The position numbers and the translations under genes are program-made. This document shows, piece after piece, positions 38,717-48,601 of a DNA stretch of 64,000 bases. Each line of letters starts with the position of its first letter. The first letter of the stretch is position 1. Origin of the DNA: Candidatus Tisiphia endosymbiont of Melanophora roralis (GTDB taxonomy: Bacteria; Pseudomonadota; Alphaproteobacteria; Rickettsiales; Rickettsiaceae); contig NZ_OZ032161.1 in the NCBI RefSeq assembly GCF_964026575.1, forward strand, positions 620,001 to 684,000. Direction: 5' to 3'. Under the pieces are notes generated by a model that saw nothing but the letters and a program-made list of their open reading frames with translations, did no database searches and was not told the origin of the DNA.

Positions 38717-38754
38717 GATTCTGTAGAACCTTATAATTATTTTCGTATTACGCG

Positions 38755-38791
38755 AATTTGGGATAAGAATTTGTTAATTCTTATCCCAAAT
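38755..38791 (+). repeat. Perfect palindrome upstream of aspC
   Basis: 16-bp arms ATTTGGGATAAGAATT around TGTT. It has the same left half as the 14511 repeat. It could act as a terminator or an operator; neither is shown. Confidence 0.75.
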
Positions 38792-38927
38792 GGGGGGTAT
38801 TATACTATAATTGTTAAAAAAAACAATTCTTGAAAGCAGAATTTAGTACAATATGATTTATTTTATATAATTTATTACTATTAAGTATTAGTGTCATTTG
38901 ATATATATGTTATCATATACTCAGATA

Positions 38928-39062
38928 GAAAATCAAGAATTGCGTTGTCGTCTTCAGGGTTCTTCGGTACTCACGTACTAAATGTACGCCTAGCACCTCG
39001 ACTCTTCGACTCCTGCTACTATCATGATTTTGATTCTATCGTCTATCAATTCTTCATTTACG
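38928..39062 (+). repeat. Repeat D1 with CACGTACTAAATGTACGC core
   Basis: Core CTCACGTACTAAATGTACGC is flanked by long inverted, imperfect arms (ATCAAGAATTGCGTTGTCG; GATTCTATCGTCTATCAATTC). The left arm is repeated at 55705-55862 and the right half at 26545-26640 in reverse. Confidence 0.75.
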
Positions 39063-39111
39063 AGTAGTATATGATGAATATATGTTTAAAAAATCAAATT
39101 TATAGCAATTT

Positions 39112-40134
39112 ATGTTCGGCAGCAAAATTATTCGTAACAGTTACGGCTCAATAAAAGACAAAATAAAATTATACTATAATTATATTAAGAATTTCCCATC
39201 TTGGTATAGGGAGAAAATCTTTACATCTATCAATTATTTTGTCGATGTAAAATATAGGGTAACACACTTAAAAGAAACTAATTTTAATCTTGGTATAGAA
39301 CATTTGTATAAAAATAACTTAAATGACGCTATACTAAGGCTTAAATTGGTTGATAAAATTCTTTCTCCTAACGACCATCAAGCTAATTATTGGCTTGGTT
39401 GGACATATTTCTTAAAAAATAATTATGAAAAAGCTTTGTATCATCTACAAAGAGCTTTTGAAGCTGATCAAATAAAGTTAGCATCTTTTATACAAAATTA
39501 TAATAATTTGTCAGAGATTCCACCGCAAATTTGTCATCAATATAAAAATCTTACCGCTGAATATTATGGCAATAAATTTCGCAGTAATAATAAACTGTAC
39601 CTACCTTACAGTTTTGTAAGCACAACTATGAATAACATAACAGACTTACCTGATAATTACCATATTTTGGAGTTAGGTAGTAATATAGGCTTAGTGGGTT
39701 ATGAAGTAAAAAAGCGTTTTCCTGATGGCTTTACTTTTACCGGTATTGAAAATTCAGAAATTATGAATAAGCTTGTTATTATATATGGTAATATTTATGA
39801 TCAGTTATTAGAAATTTCAATATCGGATTTTATTAAACACGACTCTAATAAATATGATGTAGTACTGAGTTTTAACTCTCTTTCTTTTACTAAAAACCTA
39901 TTAGATTACTTTAATTCTATTTATTCTATAGTCAATGCATTAGGGTATTTTGCATTTTGTTTACCAATAGATAACGTCACAAACCTTTCATTAAAGAAAA
40001 AAGGATTTGTTTTTACTATAGCAGATATTAAGAAAGCTTTAGGTCAAACTAAGTTTACCATATTAAATAGTGAAGAATTATCTCTAGAAAAAAATGATAA
40101 ATACTATATGGTGATTTGTAAGAAAAACCATTAA
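39112..40134 (+). CDS. TPR-containing protein with methyltransferase-like domain
   Basis: 340 residues. Residues about 55-125 form two TPR units (NFNLGIEHLYKNNLNDAILR; NYWLGWTYFLKNNYEKALYH). From about 180 on, HILELGSNIGLVGYEVKK is a SAM-binding glycine loop, FTGIENSEIMN the acidic loop, and KYDVVLSFNSLSF the motif-II-like strand. So it is a class I methyltransferase-like domain following a protein-binding one. No signal peptide is clear. The substrate is unknown. It is four codons upstream of mlaA, and could share its transcript. Confidence 0.8.
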   Translation: MFGSKIIRNSYGSIKDKIKLYYNYIKNFPSWYREKIFTSINYFVDVKYRVTHLKETNFNLGIEHLYKNNLNDAILRLKLVDKILSPNDHQANYWLGWTYFLKNNYEKALYHLQRAFEADQIKLASFIQNYNNLSEIPPQICHQYKNLTAEYYGNKFRSNNKLYLPYSFVSTTMNNITDLPDNYHILELGSNIGLVGYEVKKRFPDGFTFTGIENSEIMNKLVIIYGNIYDQLLEISISDFIKHDSNKYDVVLSFNSLSFTKNLLDYFNSIYSIVNALGYFAFCLPIDNVTNLSLKKKGFVFTIADIKKALGQTKFTILNSEELSLEKNDKYYMVICKKNH

Positions 40135-40141
40135 TGAAGCC

Positions 40142-40897
40142 ATGAAGCAATTTATATTACTGTTGTTAGTTAATTTTTCTAGTATAACTGCAATAGCGAG
40201 TACTCAAAATACTCAAGATGATGAAGATTTTAGGTATGTTTATAATGAAGGTAAGGGATGTACTCAAGTCTATGACCCTTATGAGAAACTAAATCGTAAA
40301 ATTTTTGCCTTTAATTCTGTTTTAGACTATCTGTTCTTACGACCTATTACTATAGGCTATAAACGAATTAGTAATAATTATACTAGGGCTAGAGTGAGCA
40401 GTTTTCTAGATAACATTAGTGTGCCTTTGACTGTTGTCAATTATGGTCTACAGATGAATTATGACCAAACTATGAAAAGTTTATGGAGATTTTTAATCAA
40501 TGCTACGTTTGGTATAGGTGGGTTATTTGATGTAGCAGATAAAATTGGATTGAGAGTTACCAAACAAACTTTGGGTAGTACTTTCGCCCACTATGGAGTT
40601 GGTCCAGGACCATATTTAGTTATACCATTTCTTGGTGGTACTAATGCAAGAGATAGTACAGATGCTATATTTACAAATAGTTACTTAAATCCTATAATGT
40701 ACGCGGTACATAGAGATTTTGAAATCATAGTTTCTGGTGTACAAGTTATAAATACTAGATTAGGATTATTACCGTTTACTGACTATATAGGATGTAGTTC
40801 TACTGACCCTTACATAGCTGTAAGATCAGCTACGCATCAAAATCGTGAATCTGTAATTGTCTATCCTAAGCAATTTAAATGCCCTAAACCTAATTAA
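40142..40897 (+). CDS. mlaA: MlaA/VacJ-family outer membrane protein
   Basis: 251 residues. A signal peptide (MKQFILLLLVNFSSITAIAS) ends in AIAS with no lipobox Cys, unlike E. coli MlaA. YDPYEKLNRKIFAFN, the NRxxFxFN signature, and RFLINATFGIGGLFDVA, GVGPGPYLVIPFLGGT identify the family. MlaA removes misplaced phospholipids from the outer leaflet and hands them to MlaC, encoded 12 bases downstream. Confidence 0.93.
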   Translation: MKQFILLLLVNFSSITAIASTQNTQDDEDFRYVYNEGKGCTQVYDPYEKLNRKIFAFNSVLDYLFLRPITIGYKRISNNYTRARVSSFLDNISVPLTVVNYGLQMNYDQTMKSLWRFLINATFGIGGLFDVADKIGLRVTKQTLGSTFAHYGVGPGPYLVIPFLGGTNARDSTDAIFTNSYLNPIMYAVHRDFEIIVSGVQVINTRLGLLPFTDYIGCSSTDPYIAVRSATHQNRESVIVYPKQFKCPKPN

Positions 40898-40909
40898 GAG
40901 TAGTTACTT

Positions 40910-41491
40910 ATGAAAAAAATTATTGTTTGCTTAATTTTAAGTTGCCTGTCCTTGTCAGCCTATTCTGCTACTGATAACAAAATGGTAGTTGATAATTATG
41001 TTAATCAACTAATAAGAGCTGGGCTAGATGTATGTAATGATGAGAGTTTAGATCAAGATGCCAAAATAGCTAAAACTAAAAAGCTAATTTTAGCTAACTT
41101 AGATCTGAATTGGATGGCTAAATTCACCCTTGGTGTTTACAGAAAAACTCTAACTCCTGAACAAATTAAACAATTCACAGAAGTTTACAGTAATTATGTA
41201 AGCAAGGCCTATGCTGATTTAGTAAAGAATTACCATGGTCAAGAACCTAAAGTTCAACAAGTGCGTGTTCTTGATGAAGGAGAGTTTATGGTAGAAATGT
41301 TAATAGGAACTGCTAAAGTAAATTACTTAGTACGTCAAGTAAAGGGTACAAGCGATAAAACTAATTTAAAAGTCTCAGATGTTATTACAGAAGGTGTTAG
41401 TCTTATCAATTCTCAACAGTCAGAGTTCATGAATATTCTCAGTAATAGTGGTTTTGATAAGTTAATAGATGAATTGGGAAAGAGGTCGTGA
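40910..41491 (+). CDS. mlaC: MlaC-family periplasmic phospholipid-binding protein
   Basis: 193 residues. The Sec signal is MKKIIVCLILSCLSLSAYSA. LDLNWMAKFTLGVYRKTLTP followed by FTEVYSNYVSKAYADLVKNY match the Ttg2D/MlaC family, and the closing segment GVSLINSQQSEFMNILSNSG followed by FDKLIDEL is its C-terminal helix. It carries phospholipid between MlaA and the inner membrane MlaDEF complex. Its stop is followed by a repeat 25 bases on. Confidence 0.93.
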   Translation: MKKIIVCLILSCLSLSAYSATDNKMVVDNYVNQLIRAGLDVCNDESLDQDAKIAKTKKLILANLDLNWMAKFTLGVYRKTLTPEQIKQFTEVYSNYVSKAYADLVKNYHGQEPKVQQVRVLDEGEFMVEMLIGTAKVNYLVRQVKGTSDKTNLKVSDVITEGVSLINSQQSEFMNILSNSGFDKLIDELGKRS

Positions 41492-41516
41492 TTTTTTAAA
41501 AGGCGTATACTTAATA

Positions 41517-41702
41517 TGTCATTGCGAGCGAAAATATGTGAGCGTGGCAATCCATAGTACCCCACATTTTTCTATAATCGTCATAGCAAAGCTCTTTAGA
41601 TGCCGTGGCGATCTAGGTAAACAGCGAAGCTGTTTTTTTAGAGTAACGCTTCGCGTATCTTGGATTGCTACGACGCCGCTTGCAGAAACTCCTCGCAATG
41701 AC
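41517..41702 (+). repeat. Palindromic repeat A4 preceded by a truncated relative
   Basis: GTCATTGCGAGCGAAAATATG at 41517 is a partial repeat; the full core A copy follows from 41578 (GATGCCGTGGCGATCTAGG, AACAGCGAAGCTGTTTTTTT) and ends CCTCGCAATGACG. Apparent ORFs crossing it are not supported. Confidence 0.8.
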
Positions 41703-41760
41703 GCTTATGTTTGATTTGCTTATACATACTCAATCATTACGCTCTTAAGTTGACACCTAT

Positions 41761-41853
41761 GCGTCATTGCGAGGAGACCGTAGGTCGACGAAGCAATCCA
41801 TATGACAAGCTTCATGGATTGCCACGCTCACATACGTTCGCTCGCAATGACGA
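41761..41853 (+). repeat. Palindromic repeat B4
   Basis: GCGTCATTGCGAGGAGACCG and CGTTCGCTCGCAATGACG are inverted arms around AAGCAATCCATATGACAAGC, followed by CTTTCGACAGTTGTGGGAGC. The 41492-42020 gap contains repeats only. Confidence 0.8.
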
Positions 41854-42020
41854 TTTGAGCTTTCGACAGTTGTGGGAGCTTTATTTTATCGCAGCAATGC
41901 TACTACTCGTTAATAGACGACAACTTGAATAAAAATAATAAAAATATTTTTCATAAAACACTTAGTGCAAATTATAATTATTGTATACTACAGAAACTTA
42001 AACCAATTATTATAATTAGC

Positions 42021-42920
42021 ATGAAAATTCTTGCAGGTCTTAGTCATAAAAAATTAGCTAGATATTTAGCTGAGGAACTAAATTGTGAATATGTGGAAAC
42101 TTATATTACAGCTTTCGATGATGCTGAAACAAGGGTGGAAATCCTTGAAGATATGCATAAGTGTGATGTTGTTATAGTACAATCTACTTCTAGACCAGCC
42201 AATAACCACTTGATGGAACTTTTATTATTAGTTGATACGGTAAAAAGAGCAGGAGCTTCACAAGTAACTGCGGTTATACCGTATTTTGGTTATAGCCGCC
42301 AAGATCGTAGATATTGTAGTTTTACTCCAGTATCGAGCCGTCTTGTAGCGAGTATGCTGGAAGTTGCTGGTGTTAATCATGTAATAACTGTCGATTTGCA
42401 TTCACAGCAATTAGAGGGTTTTTTTAAAATTCCACTACAAAATCTTGATCCAATAAGTTTATTTGCTCCGATTATTGAAACTTATAATAATTCTATTATT
42501 GTATCTCCAGATGTTGGTGGTTTTGCACGTGTACGTGATGTGAATAGGCTTTTTAACATGAATATAGCTGTTATTAATAAAAGTAGAGATGTCAAGAAGT
42601 CTAATGATAAATGCCAAATATCAGAAATAATAGGTAACGTTTCCGGCAAGCATTGTATATTAATTGATGATATTGTTGATAGTGGCGAAACCCTTTGTAA
42701 GGGAGCTAAGCTATTAATGGAAGTAGGAGCTTTATCTGTCAATGCTTTTATAACTCACCCAGTGCTTTCTAGAATGTCTAAAAAAAATATTCAGAATTCT
42801 GATATAATGAACGTATATATAACTGATACAATAGAAACTACTGATTTACCATCTAAGTTCCATGTAATATCAGTTGCTCCAATTATTATAGCAGCATTAC
42901 AAAAATCTGTAAAATTATGA
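42021..42920 (+). CDS. prs: Ribose-phosphate pyrophosphokinase
   Basis: 299 residues from the ATG at 42021 (MKILAGLSHKKLARYLAEEL); the open frame upstream to 41925 runs through repeat-derived AT-rich DNA and is unlikely to be coding. FDDAETRVEI, VIPYFGYSRQDRRYCSFTPV and VITVDLHSQQLEGFF bind ATP and ribose-5-phosphate; CILIDDIVDSGETL is the PRPP-binding loop. The product PRPP feeds nucleotide, NAD and amino acid pathways. Upstream ribosome site is weak. It is 14 bases before alr. Confidence 0.93.
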   Translation: MKILAGLSHKKLARYLAEELNCEYVETYITAFDDAETRVEILEDMHKCDVVIVQSTSRPANNHLMELLLLVDTVKRAGASQVTAVIPYFGYSRQDRRYCSFTPVSSRLVASMLEVAGVNHVITVDLHSQQLEGFFKIPLQNLDPISLFAPIIETYNNSIIVSPDVGGFARVRDVNRLFNMNIAVINKSRDVKKSNDKCQISEIIGNVSGKHCILIDDIVDSGETLCKGAKLLMEVGALSVNAFITHPVLSRMSKKNIQNSDIMNVYITDTIETTDLPSKFHVISVAPIIIAALQKSVKL

Positions 42921-42934
42921 GAATTTAAAACTTT

Positions 42935-44047
42935 ATGCATACTGATAAATGTACACTTGAAATAGACTTAGCAAAAATTCGTGCTAATTATCGTATTATT
43001 TCTAAAATTTGTAAAACTTCAGAGATTGCTTCTGTGGTAAAGGCTAACAGCTATGGACTTGGTGCTGATGCTATCGCACCAGCCTTACAGATGGAGAATT
43101 GTCAAAGTTTTTTTGTAACCTCAGTTGATGAAGGAATATCATTGCGTAAAGTATTGGGGCAAAAATCTAATAAAAAACCTAATATTTTTGTGTTTAATGG
43201 TGTATTTAGCAATGATGTTGAGGAATTTAGAAATAGTAATTTAATTCCCGTACTTAATAGTTTAAAACAAGTTGAAATTTGGCAAGAGTTTGCCTCTCTT
43301 AAAAAAGAAGTATTACCTTGTACAATCCATGTTGATACTGGTATGAATCGCTTAGGAATGCTCGACACAGAAATACAACATATAATAGACAAACCTGATC
43401 TATTAGTTGGTCTTGAATTGCAGTATATTATAAGTCATTTATCTGCATCTGAAGTAGTTGATGATCCTTATAATTTACAACAATTAAAAAAGTTTAAGCA
43501 TTATTTAAAATATTTCCCAAAAGTCAAAGCTAGTCTAGCTAACTCTAGTAGTATATTTCTAGGGAAAGAATATCATTTTGACTTAATACGCCCTGGTGCT
43601 GCATTGTATGGTATTAATCCTTTGGGTAATACATTTAAAAATCCAATGCATAATCCAATAAGACTGACTGCTCCAATAATACAATTGCAAGAATTACCAC
43701 CGGAAAGTTACATTGGTTACAATATGACCTTTAAAACAAATAGTAATAGGCTAATTGCTACCTTACCTCTTGGTTATGCTGATGGCTATCCCCGGGCTTT
43801 TAGCAATTGTGGGGTAGTAGTTATTGATTCGTATTCAGCTCCTGTAGTTGGCAGGGTGTCAATGGATTCAATTACTGTTGATGTTACTGAACTACCACCA
43901 AACAAAATTTTTCTAGGACAACAAGCTGAAATTATAGGGAATTATTGTACTTTAGATAAAATAGCGAATATAATAAATACCATTGGTTATGAAATTCTCA
44001 CTCTACTAGGTAGCAGATATAAGAGAGTATACAAAAATGATTCTTGA
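42935..44047 (+). CDS. alr: Alanine racemase
   Basis: 370 residues. [11 protein letters not shown] has the PLP-binding Lys; [11 protein letters not shown] and [13 protein letters not shown] are the conserved Met/Asp region near the second base; GYNMTF carries the catalytic Tyr in the C-terminal domain. It makes D-alanine for peptidoglycan. Its stop overlaps the start of mlaE by 11 bases, so the two are coupled. Confidence 0.94.
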   Translation: MHTDKCTLEIDLAKIRANYRIISKICKTSEIASVVKANSYGLGADAIAPALQMENCQSFFVTSVDEGISLRKVLGQKSNKKPNIFVFNGVFSNDVEEFRNSNLIPVLNSLKQVEIWQEFASLKKEVLPCTIHVDTGMNRLGMLDTEIQHIIDKPDLLVGLELQYIISHLSASEVVDDPYNLQQLKKFKHYLKYFPKVKASLANSSSIFLGKEYHFDLIRPGAALYGINPLGNTFKNPMHNPIRLTAPIIQLQELPPESYIGYNMTFKTNSNRLIATLPLGYADGYPRAFSNCGVVVIDSYSAPVVGRVSMDSITVDVTELPPNKIFLGQQAEIIGNYCTLDKIANIINTIGYEILTLLGSRYKRVYKNDS

Positions 44048-44816
44048 TACCGTTAGTTTATTAGGTAAACATACTATTGGTTTTGCAAGGACTATAGGGG
44101 CTTTTTCTCTATTTACTATTGCGGGAGTCACTAGTATTTTTAAAAGACCTTTATACTACAACTTAGTATTAAAGCAGTTATTGTCTATAGGTTTTTATTC
44201 CCTACCAGTTGTAGCTATGACTACCTTTTTTTCCGGTGCTGTGCTGGCATTACAAAGTTATACAGGTTTTTCTCGTTTCTCAGCTGAAAGTTCAATAGCT
44301 ACGGTGGTAGTCCTTTCAATAACTAGAGAGCTTGGACCAGTTCTTGCTGGTCTTATGGTTGCTGGTAGAGTTGGTGCATCAATTGCTGCTGAAATAGCTA
44401 CTATGAGAGTGACTGAACAAATAGATGCTCTTTATACTTTGTCAACTGATCCCATAAAATATTTAGTTTTTCCAAGAGTACTAGCCGCAGTTATTACGTT
44501 ACCATGTTTAGTATTAATAGGTGATATATTAGGAGTAATGGGTGGTTATTTGGTAAGTGTTTATAAGCTTGATTTTAATAGCTTTAATTATATAACGAAT
44601 AGCTTTAAGTTTTTAGAACCAATAGATGTCATTTCTGGTTTGGTAAAAGCAGCAGTGTTTGGTTTTATTATCTCAATAGTAAGTTGTTATAGTGGTTATT
44701 ATTCAGGTACAGGAGCAAAAGGAGTTGGGACGAGTACAACTTCCGCGGTAGTAAATTCTTCAGTTCTTATTCTAATCAGTAATTACTTGATAACAGAGTT
44801 GTTTTTTAAAGTATAA
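44037..44816 (+). CDS. mlaE: MlaE-family ABC permease
   Basis: 259 residues, five or six membrane helices. [37 protein letters not shown] and the following [19 protein letters not shown] with [13 protein letters not shown] are the MlaE/YrbE marks. It forms the inner-membrane channel that moves phospholipid with the ATPase encoded next. MlaD and MlaB are not in the window. Confidence 0.94.
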   Translation: MILDTVSLLGKHTIGFARTIGAFSLFTIAGVTSIFKRPLYYNLVLKQLLSIGFYSLPVVAMTTFFSGAVLALQSYTGFSRFSAESSIATVVVLSITRELGPVLAGLMVAGRVGASIAAEIATMRVTEQIDALYTLSTDPIKYLVFPRVLAAVITLPCLVLIGDILGVMGGYLVSVYKLDFNSFNYITNSFKFLEPIDVISGLVKAAVFGFIISIVSCYSGYYSGTGAKGVGTSTTSAVVNSSVLILISNYLITELFFKV

Positions 44817-44832
44817 GACTCGAGAATAGATT

Positions 44833-45591
44833 ATGGATGAATCAAAAATAAAAATACGCTCATTATATAAATCTTTTGGCGATCATAAGGTACTTGATGG
44901 TATAGACTTAGATATAAAGCGAAATAGTTCAATAGTAATTCTTGGGGGATCAGGAACTGGTAAATCAGTGTTAATAAAGACTATAGTTGGTTTAATGCAG
45001 GCTGATGAAGGTAGTATAGTTATTGATGAAGTGGAGACTGTAAATATTCCAAGTAAAGATAGATTTAAAATGATGAAAACCATGGGATTTCTATTTCAGG
45101 GAGGGGCTCTTTTTGATTCTTTAACTGTTCAAGATAATATTACATTCTTTACTGAAAAATTGTATAAATTATCTCCAAAAAATAAAGAGGAGTTAGCTGC
45201 ATCTAAACTCAATTCTGTAGGTTTGTCTACAAAAATACTGGGTCTTTATCCATCTGAGCTTTCTGGAGGTATGCAAAAGCGAGTATCTCTAGCTAGGGCT
45301 ATTTGTGGCGATCCGTTGATTCTTTTCCTTGATGAACCAACTACCGGTCTTGACCCTATAATGGCTAATGTTATCAATGAATTAATAATTAAAGTTCAGG
45401 AAGAGCTAAAGGCTACTACCATCACCATAACTCATGATATGAATAGTGCTTATATGATAGCTAAAGAGGTTGCTATGATTTATAAAGGGAAGATTTTATG
45501 GTTTGGTAAAAAAGATGAGATAAAAAATAGTGATAATCCTTACTTGCAACAATTTGTTAATGGTTTAACTACTGGACCAATTGAGATTTAG
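44833..45591 (+). CDS. mlaF: MlaF-family ABC ATPase
   Basis: 252 residues. Walker A GGSGTGKSVL, the signature LSGGMQKRVSLARAI, Walker B LILFLDEPTTGLDP and the switch His in TITHDM are all seen. It powers MlaE. It is last in the run alr-mlaE-mlaF; the 3' flank is the insertion-sequence cluster, so a downstream gene may have been displaced. Confidence 0.94.
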   Translation: MDESKIKIRSLYKSFGDHKVLDGIDLDIKRNSSIVILGGSGTGKSVLIKTIVGLMQADEGSIVIDEVETVNIPSKDRFKMMKTMGFLFQGGALFDSLTVQDNITFFTEKLYKLSPKNKEELAASKLNSVGLSTKILGLYPSELSGGMQKRVSLARAICGDPLILFLDEPTTGLDPIMANVINELIIKVQEELKATTITITHDMNSAYMIAKEVAMIYKGKILWFGKKDEIKNSDNPYLQQFVNGLTTGPIEI

Positions 45592-45651
45592 TATGGTGTA
45601 TTCAATAATAGAAAGTCAACTAAATCTACAAAATTAAATAATGTACTAGTT

Positions 45652-46074
45652 ACGACTTAATCTGACAATAAGTAATAATCAGGCAGCTTGATAAGTAATA
45701 GCCAAATTGTCTGATATTCTCTCTATATTACTAATATTTTTATCTTTAGCAATATAAAGTGAATCTCTAAAAGTTTGCATTGGTGTTTTACCAAAACAAT
45801 GTTTACCTGAATGAGACCTTTCGTTATTATAATTTGTAAGCCAAGTATCTATATCAGCTTGTAACTCATCTAATGTATTATAGAGCTTTTTACGGAATAG
45901 AATGTGATAGCACTCTTCCTGCATAGTTTTGTGAAAACGCTCACATATACCATTAGTTTGAGGGCTATATGCTTTAGTTCTAGAATGATCTATATTCTCA
46001 ATACCAAGATATAGTTGATAAGCATGATTCTCAGGTTTACCACAATATTCCGTGACTCTATCTGTATTGGACAA
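45652..46074 (-). mobile_element. IS481-family transposase, 3' fragment and element end
   Basis: Minus-strand frame 46074-45679 reads DRVTEYCGKPENHAYQLYLG, TKAYSPQTNGICERFHKTMQ and YNNERSHSGKHCFGKTPMQT, the C-terminal half of an IS481 transposase DDE domain. The outer end, GACTTAATCTGACA (about 45655-45668), matches GACTTGATCTGACA at about 47672. The missing 5' half is on the + strand at 47770-48470. Confidence 0.85.
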
Positions 46075-46750
46075 AATGCTCCATAAATATAACTATACTC
46101 CCGGATAACTTGTTTGGCGACACCAAGTCTGTTGCCTTTGTAACTCCAACATCTTTTTATATCATTTATCCTTCCAAAACGAGACTCATCTTGAAACATC
46201 ACTTGTAATTCAAGTCCCTGTGATTTAGATTGTGTATTTGCGGCGGTAACCACTGAGCTGAAGTTTTTTTAAAAGTTTCCATCTCATCTTTATTTTGCTT
46301 TGGATGATGGGGACGAGGGAAAACTTTACGCCAACAATGACGATGTAACATTTTGTAGATTGCTGATTTAGTTACTTTCTTTTGCAAAACTTCTTCATAT
46401 TTTTTCTGTATTTCTCTGACTACTACAATTTCCCCTTGTGATGCTCTATCATTAAAAGATTCCAGTATTTTACTTTCATTAGCCTCGTCCATATAGCAAT
46501 GATTCCTACCACCTCTTTTAGTTTTTTTTAATACTGATTCTCCTAGTTTGTAATAAGCTGTATGAATTTGCCTAACTCGACTAATACTTAAACCGGTAAT
46601 TTCAGAAATCTGTTTAGGTAAATATAAAAACTTGGCACGTAAATAAATACATTGAATCTTACGAAATGTTATCATATCTGAGGCTGATTTTAATAAAAAT
46701 TCCATCCGACAAACTGTTTCTGATGGATAAACATATTGATAACCTGACAT
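46075..46750 (-). mobile_element. IS630-family transposase, 3'-truncated and frameshifted
   Basis: From ATG 46750: the helix-turn-helix LPKQISEITGLSISRVRQIH and TKSAIYKMLHRHCWRKVFPR are typical of IS630. A frameshift near 46250 is required to continue ELQVMFQDESRFGRINDIKR, which holds the first catalytic Asp. The copy is cut at 46075 by the IS481 fragment, so the last two catalytic residues are gone. It cannot be active. Confidence 0.85.
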
Positions 46751-46814
46751 TAGCTTTTTTATTCTATAACTTAAATTATACCATCTTCATTCTTTATTGA
46801 AAGATAATTAGTAT

Positions 46815-47666
46815 AAGAGCTTGTCTGCAAACTAAAATTAAGGTATGATGAAGTGAACAAAGTATTATTAGTAAGAAGTATAGAAGAATGAGCAGAAAAA
46901 ATTATCCAACAGATTTAACAGATGAAGAATGGTTAAGGATAGAGGGTTTGTTTCAAGTATCGTATGTAAAGGGAGGTAGACCTTTAAAACATAGCAAAAG
47001 AGAGATTTTGAATGCAATTTTTTATGTATTACGTACTGGGTGTCAGTGGAGATATATGCCGCATGACTTTCCAATTTGGAAGACAGTATATGAACAATTT
47101 AGAAGATGGAAGAAGCAAGGTGTATTTGAACGTATGAACCATGAACTTATCAAGGATGTTAGACGAAAATTAGGTAGAAATGAGTATCCTAGTGCTTGCA
47201 TAATAGATAGTCAGTCTGTCAAGACAACAGAAAAAGGGGAGCTAAAGGTTATGATGGAGCTAAGAAAATTAAGGGCAGAAAGAGGCATATTATTACCGAT
47301 ACACAAGGTTTTGTGTTAGGTTGTTATGTCGGTTCTGCGAATGAGAATGATCGATACGGAGCTACAGTGCTACTCAGTAACATGCAAAAAGAGTACACTA
47401 CTATTAAACAAATGTGGGCTGATATGGGGTATCAGTCTAAAGATTTAAAGGGTCTCATTAAGGAAAAGTATAACATAGATTTAGAAATTGTTAAACGCCC
47501 AGTGTGCAGATTTTGGATACCAAAAAATACACCACTAGAACTATTGCCAACAAGGGAAGTTGGGTTTAAAGTACAGCCAAGGCGATGGGTTGTTGAGAGA
47601 AGCTTTGCTTGGATAAATAGAAATAGAAGGCTCTCCAAGGAATATGATTTTCTTACTGATTTGTAA
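46815..47666 (+). mobile_element. IS5-family element, transposase in two overlapping frames, 3' end cut
   Basis: Frame 1 (46888-47319) has YPTDLTDEEWLRIEGLF, NAIFYVLRTGCQWRYMPHDF and IIDSQSVKTTEKG. The rest, GYDGAKKIKGRKRHIITDTQ to LGCYVGSANENDR and VERSFAWINRNRRLSKEYDF, is in the -1 frame, beginning at AAAAAGGGGA near 47230. That can be a one-base loss or programmed -1 frameshifting, known for the IS427 group. The usual 20 C-terminal residues are missing at the IS481 boundary. GCTTGTCTGCAAAC near 46819 may be the left end. Confidence 0.85.
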
Positions 47667-47668
47667 AA

Positions 47669-48495
47669 GTAAAGACTTGATCTGACAGTTTGGAGTTGTT
47701 GGGTACGAAAATATCGAATAAAATCGTACCCAGCAAATTTTAACAACCTCTTATTAAGGAGACTGTCAAATGATAACATATCAAGAAAAAATCATAAAAC
47801 CAAGAATTGGTTTATTACAATTAGCAGAACAACTAGGAAACGTATAGTAAGCTTGTAAAGTAATGGGCTATAGCAGAGATACATTTTACCGTGCAACCTA
47901 TAAGGAACTGCATGAACAAGGTGGAGCAGAATCTTTGTTTGAGATGACTAGAAAGAAGCCATGTTTGAAGAATCGTGTTCCATCTAATATCGAGGATGCA
48001 GTAGTTAATATAGCTGTTGAATTTCCTGCTTATGGTCAGGAACGTACTGCTAATGAATTACATAGGAGAGGTATCGTTATCTTTGGAGGTGGAGTAAGGT
48101 CTGTTTGGCTACGTCATGATCTAGAGAATTTCAAAAAGCGTCTAAAAGCATTGGATGCTAAAGTTGCAAATGCTGGTATTATTTTGAGTGATGCACAACT
48201 TGCTGCACTTGAGAAAATCAAGAATAAACGTGAAGCAACTGGTGAGATTGAAACCATGCATCCTGGTTACCTTGGCTCTCAAGATACCTATTATGTTGGA
48301 AACATTAAAGGCATAGGACGTATCTACCAACAAACCTTTGTAGACACTTATTCTAGGGTAGCTATTTGTAAGCTTTATACCGAGAAAACAGCTATTACTA
48401 CAGCAGACCATTTGAATGATAGGGTTATTCCATTTTTTGAAAAGTATAATATCCCTTTGCTTCGAATCTCATCTTCTAGACGAAAAAGTGCTTAA
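47669..48495 (+). mobile_element. IS481-family transposase, 5' fragment with two stops
   Basis: The element end GACTTGATCTGACA is at about 47672. From ATG 47770 the frame reads KIIKPRIGLLQLAEQLGNV, then TAG TAA (47845-47850), then ACKVMGYSRDTFYRATYKEL. It continues through CLKNRVPSNIEDAVVNIAVE and TMHPGYLGSQDTYYVGNIKG to VDTYSRVAICKLY and KYNIPLLRI, after which it departs from the family. The next expected residues, TDRGTEYCG, are found at 46074 on the other strand. Confidence 0.87.
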
Positions 48496-48601
48496 AACAC
48501 CTAAAGAATGAGGTTTATAAGGATTTTGCTATAAGATTTGTAGTCATGTAAATGATATTTTTTATTTGACAATGCTAGAATTTAGAGATATAATCTCTTT
48601 C

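Noticed and set aside
41469-41932. Two overlapping + strand ORFs after mlaC
   Set aside because: Both are translations of palindromic repeats A4 and B4 and have no ribosome sites.
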